64,000 nucleotides of DNA from Ketobacter sp. (GTDB lineage: Bacteria; Pseudomonadota; Gammaproteobacteria; Pseudomonadales; Ketobacteraceae). Of this stretch, positions 43,594-52,306 are shown piece after piece. How positions within the stretch are numbered: the first letter of the stretch is position 1; every line of letters begins with the position of its first letter. The notes beneath the pieces were generated by a model that was not told the origin of the DNA, did not search any database, and saw nothing but the letters and a program-made list of their open reading frames with translations. The stretch covers positions 1-64,000 of the forward strand of contig NZ_RCHN01000007.1 in NCBI RefSeq assembly GCF_003671495.1, read 5' to 3'. The position numbers were made by a program, and so were the translations under genes.

Positions 43594-44706
43594 CTATAGT
43601 TTTACACCATGTAAAAACCAATTATTTCTTCTTTGTTCTCCCTCGCTGCTAACAACATTAAAAAATCCTCTGCTAACATCATCAGAAACATCAATGATAT
43701 CTTTTAAGGCTGTAAGCGTCTTGAGTTGGTTGCTAGTTAAGCCAGATTTATCAAGCGCTAATTGCTCGTCATTTACATCTTTTAAATAGGAAAAATATTT
43801 TCCTAAAAAACCGGCAATAACATCGGATATTTGAACTGCCTTGCAGTCATGCGATTTAACAAAAGCGTGATTCCGAATTGGCACACCATTTTCGGTTAAT
43901 GGGAATCCATTAAAGTCTTCCTGAATGCTCTTTTCTTCATCAAAGATATGCTTGGAGTTTTTAAATAGATACAGATTTCTTAAATAAAAAACCATAAAGC
44001 TGGAGATCAATTCTCGACCATGAAATCCTGATATGAACGGTAAGTCTTCGATTTTCAGAGATTCCTTCATCAGATTTTCGAGTACATTCGCTCGAAAGTC
44101 AGGCAATATGCAACCGTGTATGCGTGTAAAATCGATAAGCCATAGGCAAAACACATGCGCTTTTTCTTCTGGAACATCTGGATAGTTAAATTCGTATAGA
44201 GCATTTAGGAAGACGCCAGGATCGCTACTTACAAGCTCATAAAAATCGCTCTTAAGTGATATGTGATTCATGATATAAAAGGGATGATGCAGCTCCCCTA
44301 TAATTGAATCAATGATGTCAATAACAGACCAATATATGATATTGAGATTAAAATAATGGATGTAGAATTTGTTTTCGATGAGCCAGCTTAGAATAATGAA
44401 AAGCTTATCAGATTTAAGCATATCCAAAAAATCACCCTTAGCAATATGCTTTAGCTTTAGCTCACTGACACTTTTTTGAAGATTCAGATTTTTAAAGAGA
44501 GCTGAATAATCACTATCGGTACTTAACCCTTTATGTAGTATTCCCGCGAGAATGAAGTTATCTGTCTTGCGGACATTAAGGCCCGCATCTTTCAGATATA
44601 GTTTTCGGATGTTATTCGTTTCATCATAATAAAATGTATAGACATCACCAGTATTTTTAAGACCATGATGCTGGATGAGAATATCTCTACTTTCATTGAC
44701 ATCCAT
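43594..44706 (-). CDS. DUF3800 domain-containing protein
   Basis: A 370-residue protein with the RNase H-like DUF3800 start VYTFYYDETNNIRKLYL, where the first Asp is a likely catalytic acid, a second acidic patch in ELKLKHIAKGDFLDML, and the C-terminal HDCKAVQISDVIAGFLG with a terminal conserved Asp. Such proteins are frequent in defence loci but no activity is established. It is the last gene of the minus-strand operon with the Gabija-like pair, 38 bp after the 461-residue protein. AT-rich. Confidence 0.8.
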   Translation of the reverse strand: MDVNESRDILIQHHGLKNTGDVYTFYYDETNNIRKLYLKDAGLNVRKTDNFILAGILHKGLSTDSDYSALFKNLNLQKSVSELKLKHIAKGDFLDMLKSDKLFIILSWLIENKFYIHYFNLNIIYWSVIDIIDSIIGELHHPFYIMNHISLKSDFYELVSSDPGVFLNALYEFNYPDVPEEKAHVFCLWLIDFTRIHGCILPDFRANVLENLMKESLKIEDLPFISGFHGRELISSFMVFYLRNLYLFKNSKHIFDEEKSIQEDFNGFPLTENGVPIRNHAFVKSHDCKAVQISDVIAGFLGKYFSYLKDVNDEQLALDKSGLTSNQLKTLTALKDIIDVSDDVSRGFFNVVSSEGEQRRNNWFLHGVKL

Positions 44707-44744
44707 TTCATTCCCCTTATGTAATTCTCAGAAGAAGGTCAATT

Positions 44745-46130
44745 TTAGCGATCCCCATAAAAATCACCTATTTCTAAAGTCGGTTCTGACTCATCCTGAA
44801 TAATGGTTTTCGAATATAAAATAGCCGTCTCGTAAAATGAGCTGCAAACAATCTCACCATTCTTTTCAAACCAGTGTGTTGTTTCTGGCAGCAGTTCCCG
44901 CTTTACAGGATACTTTGCATACGGGTTATGGAAGACCTCAAGTTCAGCACACCATGGCTCATATCCTTGAGGCCATAATGTCCGGTATTCTTGACTTGTA
45001 ACATCAAGACAAAAAGGTATGCCTTTCAGAGCATTCGGTCTGCGATCAAAAAACTCCCCAATACGAGTGTATTTTAAACCCTTTGCTAATGCACCTGCTG
45101 ACAATCCAACACGATTGAACTTTGCTATTGAACAAGCATTGGTAAAAATAATAGCTGATAATTCGCTGCGTTGATTATCAGCAAACAGTCCTGCAGGGAA
45201 TGCAGATTCCCCCAGCAAATTTTCTACAGATTCAGCACAAGCAAACTGTACACCCGCATCCGTCATAACAACAGGGTACGTGCCATACAAATAGCATATC
45301 AGTGCCTCGCGGCTCCATGTCATTGAGGAAGGGGCATGAAAATCTGCTAGAGCAATGATGAAAGGCTTCCCGCTAACGTGCTCTAACTCATGGTATTTTT
45401 TGGCTAACTTATTCCCTAGTGTTTTGGCAAACCTTTCTGCAGCACTTCCTAATAACCTTTCTTTCCTGTCTTTAGGTGGGTCAATTGGAGTACTGTTTAC
45501 ATGGTTATAGCGATCTTTTGGATTAGCAGTTACAGCTTCAACCCACGCCTCAGCGCCGTGTCTGTTCTCAATTAAAAAGTCTGGTGATGGATGCGACTGG
45601 GACACCATCAAGCCTTGCTCTCTAAAGCTAGCCAGTAGTTGCGCCTCCCATAATCGGGTATGAAAATTATCGGTTTGACAGTCACTAGCCCAGTTCGCAT
45701 CCGGGTTCGGCAGAGAAAGATACAGTTGATTCAACATCCATGCAGCCACATGATGAGATGGCTTTGATAAAAGCTTAAAAATATCGGATGGTTTTCTATT
45801 GCATACATCATGTAACAATGGTCGAGGCGCTGTATTAGGGGGAAGCGGCTCGGGAGGTTCACCCTCTTTCAACAAAGTAGGAATGTGGCCGAAAGCCTCC
45901 TCGAATGAAGAGAAGCCATCACCACGAAATATTATTACCCATGTTTGATCTATACGACGCCTAACAGCCAGCACACCAAAAATAGAGCTACCATCGTCAT
46001 GAGTAATCACGGCATATGCCAAGCCATCATTACTTTGCCATGCTCCAATTGGTGGTGCGCTACCAAAACCATGGCCACGAGGCAACGCAAGGGAATAAAC
46101 ATCAAATAGCGATTGTGGCAGCTCTTTCAT
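44745..46130 (-). CDS. Putative PD-(D/E)XK-like nuclease-family protein, 461 aa
   Basis: I recognise a pattern, not a named function. Around residues 182-205 it reads SHPSPDFLIENRHGAEAWVE followed by AVTANP. The PD and the E-A-V resemble PD-(D/E)XK nucleases with a changed final residue, and the PDF...EAVTAN signature appears in a family of uncharacterised proteins. The middle continues with AERFAKTLGNKLAKKY and GKPFIIALADFHAPSS. The N-terminus is another domain. It overlaps the helicase gene by four bases, so it is coupled to the Gabija-like pair and presumably acts with it. Activity is unproven. Confidence 0.6.
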   Translation of the reverse strand: MKELPQSLFDVYSLALPRGHGFGSAPPIGAWQSNDGLAYAVITHDDGSSIFGVLAVRRRIDQTWVIIFRGDGFSSFEEAFGHIPTLLKEGEPPEPLPPNTAPRPLLHDVCNRKPSDIFKLLSKPSHHVAAWMLNQLYLSLPNPDANWASDCQTDNFHTRLWEAQLLASFREQGLMVSQSHPSPDFLIENRHGAEAWVEAVTANPKDRYNHVNSTPIDPPKDRKERLLGSAAERFAKTLGNKLAKKYHELEHVSGKPFIIALADFHAPSSMTWSREALICYLYGTYPVVMTDAGVQFACAESVENLLGESAFPAGLFADNQRSELSAIIFTNACSIAKFNRVGLSAGALAKGLKYTRIGEFFDRRPNALKGIPFCLDVTSQEYRTLWPQGYEPWCAELEVFHNPYAKYPVKRELLPETTHWFEKNGEIVCSSFYETAILYSKTIIQDESEPTLEIGDFYGDR

Positions 46131-47149
46131 AACTTCAAAATCGACTTTACCCGTTGCTCACTGACAAAAATCAATCGTCCTTTTGTGCGCGTAATAGCAA
46201 CATATAACTTATTTCTAGTTATCGGATTTAATTCGACTAATTTGTTTTCACTATACTGCTTGTAGGTGCTTTTATTGAGTACAACACAAACGTCGTTGTA
46301 GCGGTCTTCCCCTTTGGATTCGCCCCAGTTCCTTCCAAAACATGGATATTTGCTCCGTGACTGATAGAAAAGCTTTACGATATCGTTATCGTTAAAGGCA
46401 TCTCTAATGTCCGTTTCATCATCCAATGTAAGAATTTCAGTTTCATCCTCGCGCTTCGATCCAATAGCGATGCCGAGATTAGCTTCGACAAATTTACATA
46501 CGGAAGGGCTACATCTGTAACTACTATCAAGCGTATCGGCGTCAACCGCAAGCCCCATAGTCTTGGCCTTGTCGAGATACCCGTCTAATTGCTTATGGAG
46601 GTTTGCATTAGTGTTTCCATCCCTGCTTGTATCAAAGGTATGCTGGTAAAAATCACCCACGAAAAGCACATTGCAATCAGTATTCACAACATAAGGAAGA
46701 AAATTAAAGTCATTTCCTGCAAAATCCTGAATTTCATCGAAAAGCACATCATCAAAATATTTTGAAATTCTTGCCGAAACACTTTCGGCTTCACCTTTCT
46801 CGATAATGAGCTTTGTAAGCCTGTTTGAATAAACCCGACTGTTGCTATCAATATAACGCTTATCTCCCTTGGCAAACTTATTCGCGCAAGGATCAAACCT
46901 GATTCCTTTGACCCCAGTTTTAGTCAGAAGAAACGGCTTGAAGCAAAACGAGTATAAAAATGAAAAATAGGAAAACAAACAGATATTATCCGGCAAATAT
47001 CCAAATTTCTGAATTATCCGGCTTTTGATATTGTAGTAATTATTGTTTGTGTAAGTGACGATCAATGATCTGCGATTCAGATCAAGGCTATCAATGATAT
47101 GGCGAGTTTTACCGGAGCCAGCAACTGCGAGGATTATGCGTTTATCCAT
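46127..47149 (-). CDS. gajB: UvrD-like superfamily 1 helicase, GajB-type, compact
   Basis: A 340-residue SF1 protein. Motif I (Walker A) is AVAGSGKTRH, motif II FDEIQDF, motif III LFVGDFYQHTF, motif IV-like LDSSYRCSPSV and motif VI YVAITRTKGRL. So all core ATPase motifs exist, but it is shorter than typical GajB (close to 500 residues), with reduced 1B/2B regions. It overlaps the OLD nuclease gene by 16 bp and the 461-residue gene by four. In Gabija, GajB senses DNA termini or nucleotide loss and works with GajA. Confidence 0.85.
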   Translation of the reverse strand: MDKRIILAVAGSGKTRHIIDSLDLNRRSLIVTYTNNNYYNIKSRIIQKFGYLPDNICLFSYFSFLYSFCFKPFLLTKTGVKGIRFDPCANKFAKGDKRYIDSNSRVYSNRLTKLIIEKGEAESVSARISKYFDDVLFDEIQDFAGNDFNFLPYVVNTDCNVLFVGDFYQHTFDTSRDGNTNANLHKQLDGYLDKAKTMGLAVDADTLDSSYRCSPSVCKFVEANLGIAIGSKREDETEILTLDDETDIRDAFNDNDIVKLFYQSRSKYPCFGRNWGESKGEDRYNDVCVVLNKSTYKQYSENKLVELNPITRNKLYVAITRTKGRLIFVSEQRVKSILKL

Positions 47150-48702
47150 GTTATCGCATCCCTGATATACTGTGGAACTATCAGATTATCAACACCATGC
47201 TCAAGGAGAGAAAAAGCCGCTTCTGTTTTGTTATTCAACATGTAGTCCTGAACAGACAAAGTGCGCCGACCTTCTGCAAATAGCTGGTCACAAACATCCT
47301 TGTTATCGGCGTACATACAGACTTCAAAAGTGTAGCGGTCATTATCGGTATCGCTGAAAATTCTGATATGTTCTCCCTGATAACCGTCATATGGCTGCAC
47401 AGAGTTTGCATCATAATTTTTATCATTATCCCTGATAACGACGACCTTTACCGATAAAATACTGGCAATGTCCAGATAGCGCTTAAAGCTTGTGCCTCCA
47501 ACTGATATAACATGAATATTGGCACTTTCCATTGAACGCCCCGTCACGACCTGAAAGAACCCCTCCATGAGCATAAATTCCGCATCACCTTCAACAAGAA
47601 TAACCTTCTTGGATAGAACAAAATCCAGCACGCCGTGGTTGGGCGCTTTCATGAAAAATTTGGCCGTATCTTCTGGTAATCCGTTCAATAGAAGCGGATT
47701 TTGTGCGCTTGAATGAAGCAGAATTGTTTTTCTTAAGTCCAGTCTTGCGCTTATCATATTGCTATGGGTGGCAATAATTAGCTGTTTGTCCTCTGAATTA
47801 CCGATCATCTCGATGAGTTTTTTCATGTTGATGTGGCTGAGATGGTTTTCAGGCTCCTCGATAAGCGCCACGTCTATTTTGCTGGCAGGGTTTTCTGCGC
47901 GACGAAGCGCAAATTCAGTCTTAATGAAGCACTGCTTGCCTTTTCCCTTATTATCAATGTCTATGTTGTTTTCAACGATAGTGAGGTCTGTTCTCAGGTT
48001 GGTTTTGACATCGTTTTTGACCGAGAAGGAATACCCCTGAACTCTCTCATTCAGTGCTGCCAGTGCTGTATCTCTAAAATCGTTCTTTGACTTTCTGTAT
48101 TCATTTTGATGCTTATGTTTTTCAGGGCCTTCCACGTAATTTTCATACATGCCGCCAATATATTCCCTGATGGCGTAATCATTGCCGATTAGGGCGGTGT
48201 CGATCACGATATGTTTCAGGTACTTTTTATATCCCGAATATTGATCGCCCTGAAATGTTGAAAAGGTTACGGCATAGTACTCATAAGGAAAATTTATATC
48301 ATCTGATTCCAGAATCTCTTTGATTTCCCCGCTTAGGGCGTCTATAGGCGAACACTCCATACGCAGCCCGTCACATTCAATATCTTCAGAATTATTTTTA
48401 CCACGCAGCTCGAAATTATTCTGCTCGTTTAACCACAGCTCAACATACGTAACCGGAAGGTCTTCATACTTTTTTTCAGAAGTCAGAAATTCCTCGGTAG
48501 CTTGTGAATTCAGAAGGCGTTCTATCCCTATCTTTTCGACTTGGCTCCTACTACCGCTGAGCACCAGATTAATTGCCGTTAAAATCGAGCTTTTGCCAGA
48601 TTCATTTTCACCAACCAATATATTGAGCCTTTCGTCCAGAGGAACTTCAAAACCCCTGAACCGCTTGAAATTATGTAGTTTGATCCGGCTTATGGTTCTC
48701 AT
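47134..48702 (-). CDS. gajA: OLD-family ATPase/TOPRIM nuclease, GajA-type
   Basis: A 522-residue class-2 OLD protein. ABC-type ATPase: Walker A GENESGKSS near residue 32, Walker B VALIEEPENHLS and H-loop IIATHSNM. C-terminal TOPRIM: Glu in VILVEGDAEFMLMEG and the DxD-type VVVIRDNDKN. Class-2 OLD genes are found in tandem with a UvrD-like helicase, as here; the pair is the Gabija defence system, in which GajA cuts DNA. It begins the four-gene operon. It is slightly shorter than Bacillus GajA. Confidence 0.9.
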   Translation of the reverse strand: MRTISRIKLHNFKRFRGFEVPLDERLNILVGENESGKSSILTAINLVLSGSRSQVEKIGIERLLNSQATEEFLTSEKKYEDLPVTYVELWLNEQNNFELRGKNNSEDIECDGLRMECSPIDALSGEIKEILESDDINFPYEYYAVTFSTFQGDQYSGYKKYLKHIVIDTALIGNDYAIREYIGGMYENYVEGPEKHKHQNEYRKSKNDFRDTALAALNERVQGYSFSVKNDVKTNLRTDLTIVENNIDIDNKGKGKQCFIKTEFALRRAENPASKIDVALIEEPENHLSHINMKKLIEMIGNSEDKQLIIATHSNMISARLDLRKTILLHSSAQNPLLLNGLPEDTAKFFMKAPNHGVLDFVLSKKVILVEGDAEFMLMEGFFQVVTGRSMESANIHVISVGGTSFKRYLDIASILSVKVVVIRDNDKNYDANSVQPYDGYQGEHIRIFSDTDNDRYTFEVCMYADNKDVCDQLFAEGRRTLSVQDYMLNNKTEAAFSLLEHGVDNLIVPQYIRDAITWINA

Positions 48703-48811
48703 CTAAATTCCGTCTGTATTAATTTTCATGTATTTCAAATGTCTGCTAAGGGTCGAAAGCCGACACCCAATCGCTGCCAACTCAAAATCACAACTCATGA
48801 TCTCCATGCCC

Positions 48812-50149
48812 TCACCGCTCCCCAAAACTAGCCATATAATTCTTAGCCTGAAGATTAACATGACGATCCACAGCACCCTCCAACTGAAACAACCGCGCAC
48901 TCGCCCTGAAATCATACACCCGGTACAAGCAATACTGCGCCTCGTTGTCTTTTGAACACGCTAACTCATTGTCCGAAATATAGAACGGATGGTATTTCCC
49001 GCAGCTGGTGGTCTTGACTTCTATATACAGTTCTTCTTCTCGTTCCACATTAAAGGACTGTATATCAAAGCCTGCGCCGTCACCGTCGTCGTTGCTGACC
49101 CAGCGGATTTCCTTTGCCAGGTCTGGGCGCCCCGCCTGTTGCAGTCGGAAGCGCTCAAAATCCAGAACAAAGCGTTCACCTTGCTCCCCCAACGAACGGT
49201 TGGTTCGCTCACGTTCTGCGTAGTTGGGTTTGCGGGCGAGGTATTCTCGTGGAGCTTCTTGGATCTGAGGGATACGGTCTGGTAACTCCCGATCCAATAC
49301 GCTGTTCCAATCCACCGCATTTTGCCTGTACTCAACGGCTTGGGAGGCAGCATCGGCGAAGGTATTCAACGTTTTCAAATCTGCCGCAATATGCGCCAGC
49401 ACAACATCTTTCAGCATACGCTGAAAGTTAAAGGCTGGTTTATAGCCTGAAATGTAGGGCTGCCCCAATTCAATCAAAATGGCACTAATATTTTGGTGTT
49501 TAAACTCAATGGAGCTTTCTGATCGGTTACGCAGTTTAGTTAGCAAAGCTCGACGGTGTGCAGCTTTGTTATATTTATTGCCAATGATCTCTTGCTCCAG
49601 CATGGCGAAGTAATCCTGCACTATGGCTTCGCATTCCAGCCAATCCCAAGCGTCCTTTCCTGCCTGCAACAATTCTCGTCGCGCTTCGGGTGCAAGGTTC
49701 TGCATGAGGGCTGATTTTAAATACTCCCGGGTCATTTGGTAGCTCATGTACTCGAACAACTCATCGTCCAGGGTTGCATAGGCAATATGCTGGTCGATTA
49801 CACCGGGGCCGGAGGCCGTGCTCAGTTGCGCAAAGGCATCTTGCTTACCCGGTTTCAGTTTGAAATGCCAGAATCCGCTGCTGCGTAAATGAAAAAAGGG
49901 AAGGTGTGGGTTGTTTCGATCATTGGGGTTGGCCAATCGCTCAAAATGTTTGGTGAATGTTGCCCTCAGTGTTTGATCAAAGTAGATTTGGTTACGCTGG
50001 ATGTGTTGTTGCTCGATCAGGTCCATCACGGCCAACAGCAGTGCGACTTTATGTGGGCTTTTTTCGCCGCCATCGCCGCCTCGTGTGTTCATGCGCAGGC
50101 GTGAGAGTTTGTGTTCGTATTCCTGCAAACTCACTTGCGGCCACTCCAA
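48812..50149 (-). CDS. DUF3883 PD-(D/E)XK endonuclease-like protein
   Basis: A 445-residue protein. The N-terminal domain LQEYEHKLSRLRMNTRGG and EKSPHKVALLLAVMDLIEQ with FFHLRSSGFWHFKL resembles the DNA-binding (sulphur-binding-like) domain of ScoMcrA-type restriction enzymes. The C-terminus is DUF3883: SLGEQGERFVLDFE with GAGFDIQSF and LYIEVKTTSCGK as the E-D-ExK nuclease core. So it could be a restriction enzyme recognising modified DNA. The start is TTG at 50149 (GTG at 50134 is possible). Overlaps the upstream HIT gene by 19 bp and ends about 110 bp before gajA. Confidence 0.75.
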   Translation of the reverse strand: MEWPQVSLQEYEHKLSRLRMNTRGGDGGEKSPHKVALLLAVMDLIEQQHIQRNQIYFDQTLRATFTKHFERLANPNDRNNPHLPFFHLRSSGFWHFKLKPGKQDAFAQLSTASGPGVIDQHIAYATLDDELFEYMSYQMTREYLKSALMQNLAPEARRELLQAGKDAWDWLECEAIVQDYFAMLEQEIIGNKYNKAAHRRALLTKLRNRSESSIEFKHQNISAILIELGQPYISGYKPAFNFQRMLKDVVLAHIAADLKTLNTFADAASQAVEYRQNAVDWNSVLDRELPDRIPQIQEAPREYLARKPNYAERERTNRSLGEQGERFVLDFERFRLQQAGRPDLAKEIRWVSNDDGDGAGFDIQSFNVEREEELYIEVKTTSCGKYHPFYISDNELACSKDNEAQYCLYRVYDFRASARLFQLEGAVDRHVNLQAKNYMASFGER

Positions 50150-50541
50150 TAGTCGGCCTTTTCCGGTACGACCCAGCGCACGCCGCCTCTGGGGTCAACC
50201 CCGGCTTCGTCAAACCTGGGAATCAGATGGATATGCACATGGGGAACGGTCTGCCCCGCCGCGGGGCCATCGTTGATGCCAATATTGTACGCAGCGGGAC
50301 TGTATTCCCGGTCCAGATCTGCCTTCGCAGTCTCCAGCAGTTCCAGTAAGGCGTTGCGTTCTGCCGGGGTCAACTCGAAAAACGATTGTACATGCCGCTT
50401 GGGGATGATGAGCGAATGGCCTTCCGACACCGGGAACCCGTCACGAATCACAAAGCCATGATCATTGTGTTCTAGAACGCGATGATGATTGTTTGCATCT
50501 GCAATCTGACAAAACGGGCAATTTTCGTGTTCATAAGTCAT
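50131..50541 (-). CDS. HIT-family nucleotide-binding protein
   Basis: A 136-residue histidine-triad protein with HVHIHLIP motif near residue 101, and SLIIPKRHVQSFFEL. HIT proteins hydrolyse or transfer nucleotidyl groups. The CPFC near residue 8 may bind zinc. It overlaps the DUF3883 gene by 19 bp, so the two are co-translated and likely functionally linked; HIT is probably the first gene of the defence transcription unit. A regulated tail is not visible. Confidence 0.85.
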   Translation of the reverse strand: MTYEHENCPFCQIADANNHHRVLEHNDHGFVIRDGFPVSEGHSLIIPKRHVQSFFELTPAERNALLELLETAKADLDREYSPAAYNIGINDGPAAGQTVPHVHIHLIPRFDEAGVDPRGGVRWVVPEKADYWSGRK

Positions 50542-50856
50542 CTAGTGTACTCATGAATGGATAGATGTAGGTGGCTCAGTATAAAAGTTGGCTAATGTTG
50601 CATCAAGATCGTACTTTAAACGTAGCGAGGAGCCAAACAGATCATCGCAATTGCTGCAGGAAGCACTAATCGATTAACAGGGAGTCAGTTTCCGTCACTG
50701 GGAAGCCCTCATTGATCACTGGGAAACCAAATTCCCCACTGGGAAGCCCCCATTGATCACTGGGAGACCAGATTCACCCACTGGGAAATCCCAACGGATC
50801 ACAGGGGCGCGCACTTTCTCACCGGGAAGCCACGTTGCACCTGGTTCCCACCCCAC
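50542..50856. other. Intergenic region with tandem repeats
   Basis: About 315 bp with no gene visible on either strand. It holds the repeat array at 50676-50840. The HIT gene starts on the left (minus strand) and a small minus-strand gene ends on the right; so the array sits at the 5' side of the HIT-DUF3883 operon, about 135-300 bp from its start. Confidence 0.5.
50676..50840. repeat. Tandem array of about eight 20-21 bp repeats
   Basis: The motif CACTGGGAAnCC occurs at 50696, 50717, 50737, 50758, 50779, 50800 (CACAGGGGC) and 50820 (CACCGGGAA), with a degenerate copy (AACAGGGAG) at 50676. Start distances are 20 or 21 bp. The rest of each unit is variable, often CATTGAT or AATTCCC. The near two-helical-turn period puts all copies on one face of the DNA. 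Confidence 0.8.
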
Positions 50857-51135
50857 CTAATTCCAATTCAACAAAGTACTCACCTCTGTGCGCACCACTT
50901 TCGGCACATGGCCGGGCAGCAGTGGTTCCAGTTGCAAATGAATGGACGAACCCAACAGCGGTCCGCCTCCGGCAGGGCTTGGGGTGCCGGTTGGGCAGTT
51001 GCTCACTTCGTAACAGACCCACTTTAGGAATTCAGTACCCTTGTAATCCGGGTTACCCTTCGATGCCAGAAACTTGGTGCACCAGCTCGCCCCGGCGCCA
51101 ATGACGATGGCGCCTTTCCCCACCATTTTGCCCAT
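50857..51135 (-). CDS. Small hypothetical protein, 92 aa
   Basis: A 92-residue frame starting MGKMVGKGAIVIGAGASWCT with a strong GGGGGGAGTCAAA ribosome-binding site. The N-terminus is Gly-rich and hydrophobic, two Cys follow, and the C-terminus is Pro/Leu-rich. No family recognised; it may be an accessory gene or a chance frame. An upstream in-frame start at 51221 is possible but lacks a ribosome-binding site. Confidence 0.5.
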   Translation of the reverse strand: MGKMVGKGAIVIGAGASWCTKFLASKGNPDYKGTEFLKWVCYEVSNCPTGTPSPAGGGPLLGSSIHLQLEPLLPGHVPKVVRTEVSTLLNWN

Positions 51136-51387
51136 TTTGACTCCCCCCGATCGCGCGCATTCGGGCTAGCATGCTCTTTCCATGCCCCGTATCGCGTGAC
51201 TTGCACGCCGAGTGCGGTCATGTATACACCTTATATCCTGATAGGGTTCCTGATAGAGTGGGAAGCCTGATGGATGCCCCTTGGGACATAGGATCGGGGC
51301 GGCTGAACGGATCAAACAGTCCATTCAAAAACCAAATCAAATAATCAAATCAAGCAATTAACACGAGTGAGCAGCAGGATAACAACA

Positions 51388-52233
51388 ATGGCCGAAACTG
51401 AGATGAAAGATTCCGCAACCCGCTCCAACTTTATGGACGACCTCAAGGAAACCCTGCGCCGGGGCGCCACGGTGGACGGTTACGACTACAACGTGAAGAA
51501 GCGGTATTACGAACCGGCCCCGGAGCAAACCCAGGGCGAGGCCTTCACTCAGGTGGTGGAGAGCCGGCGCTCGGTGCGCAAGTTCACCGACACGCCGATC
51601 CCGCGGGAGGTGCTGGGCGCGTGCATCGACCTGGCCCTGATTGCCCCCAGCTCCTGCAACCTGCAGCCCTGGGAATTCCATGTGGTGCAGTCGCCGGACA
51701 AGAAAGCCAAGCTTGTGGAAGCCTGTATGAGCCAGAACGCGGCCACCACGGCGGCGGAACTGATTGTGGTGGTGGCGCGCACCAATAACTGGAAGAAGAT
51801 CGCCAAGCTCAATATAGATCAGTGGCCGCAGCCGAAGATTCCAAAACACTGGAAGGATTTCTACAGCAAGGGCGTGGCCTTCACCTATTGGCAGGGGCCG
51901 TTGCACGCGGTGGGCTATGCGAAGAAGGCGCTGTCCAATGTGGCCGGTTTGTTCCGCCCCATGCCCCGTGGGCCCTTCACCAAATCCGATATGCGGGTGT
52001 GGGCCATCAAGAGCACCGCCCTGGCGGCAGAGAACCTGATGCTGGCGTTTCGTGCCCACGGTTTTGATTCCTGCCCCATGGAAGGCATGGACGAGCAGCG
52101 GGTGCGCAAGCTGCTAAAACTGCCCCGGGATGCGGAGGTGGTGATGGTGGTGGGTGCCGGCGAACGGGCTAAGGATGGGGTGTATTTCCCGCGGGTGAAG
52201 TTCGATCGGGATAATTTTGTGCGTTATGTTTGA
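51388..52233 (+). CDS. Nitroreductase-family protein
   Basis: A 281-residue FMN-dependent nitroreductase-fold protein. Core motifs: ESRRSVRKFTDTPIPREVL with the FMN-phosphate Arg/Ser, ALIAPSSCNLQPWEFHVV, and AAENLMLAFRAHGFDSCPMEG. The middle is longer than in NfsB, with an insertion around residues 140-180. Such proteins reduce nitro compounds, quinones or flavins with NAD(P)H. The ATG at 51388 has an AGGA ribosome-binding site. Ends before a bidirectional terminator. Confidence 0.88.
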   Translation: MAETEMKDSATRSNFMDDLKETLRRGATVDGYDYNVKKRYYEPAPEQTQGEAFTQVVESRRSVRKFTDTPIPREVLGACIDLALIAPSSCNLQPWEFHVVQSPDKKAKLVEACMSQNAATTAAELIVVVARTNNWKKIAKLNIDQWPQPKIPKHWKDFYSKGVAFTYWQGPLHAVGYAKKALSNVAGLFRPMPRGPFTKSDMRVWAIKSTALAAENLMLAFRAHGFDSCPMEGMDEQRVRKLLKLPRDAEVVMVVGAGERAKDGVYFPRVKFDRDNFVRYV

Positions 52234-52242
52234 TTGGGTTCA

Positions 52243-52274
52243 GCAAGACCAAAGCGCATCGGTTTTGGTCTTGC
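52243..52274. terminator. Bidirectional terminator between the nitroreductase and the porin-like gene
   Basis: GCAAGACCAAA and TTTGGTCTTGC form an 11-bp perfect stem with a 10-base loop, between two convergent genes. No long T run follows, but stem strength and position suggest termination in both directions. Confidence 0.65.
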
Positions 52275-52306
52275 TGTGGTCTTACCTCAGTCCTGACTCC
52301 ACCCGA

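Noticed and set aside
48703..48915. A 70-residue frame between the DUF3883 gene and gajA
   Set aside because: It overlaps the 3' end of the DUF3883 gene on the same strand, has no ribosome-binding site and no conserved pattern.
50676..50840. Possible CRISPR array
   Set aside because: Unit length of 20-21 bp leaves only about 9 bp of spacer, units vary, and no cas gene is in the window.
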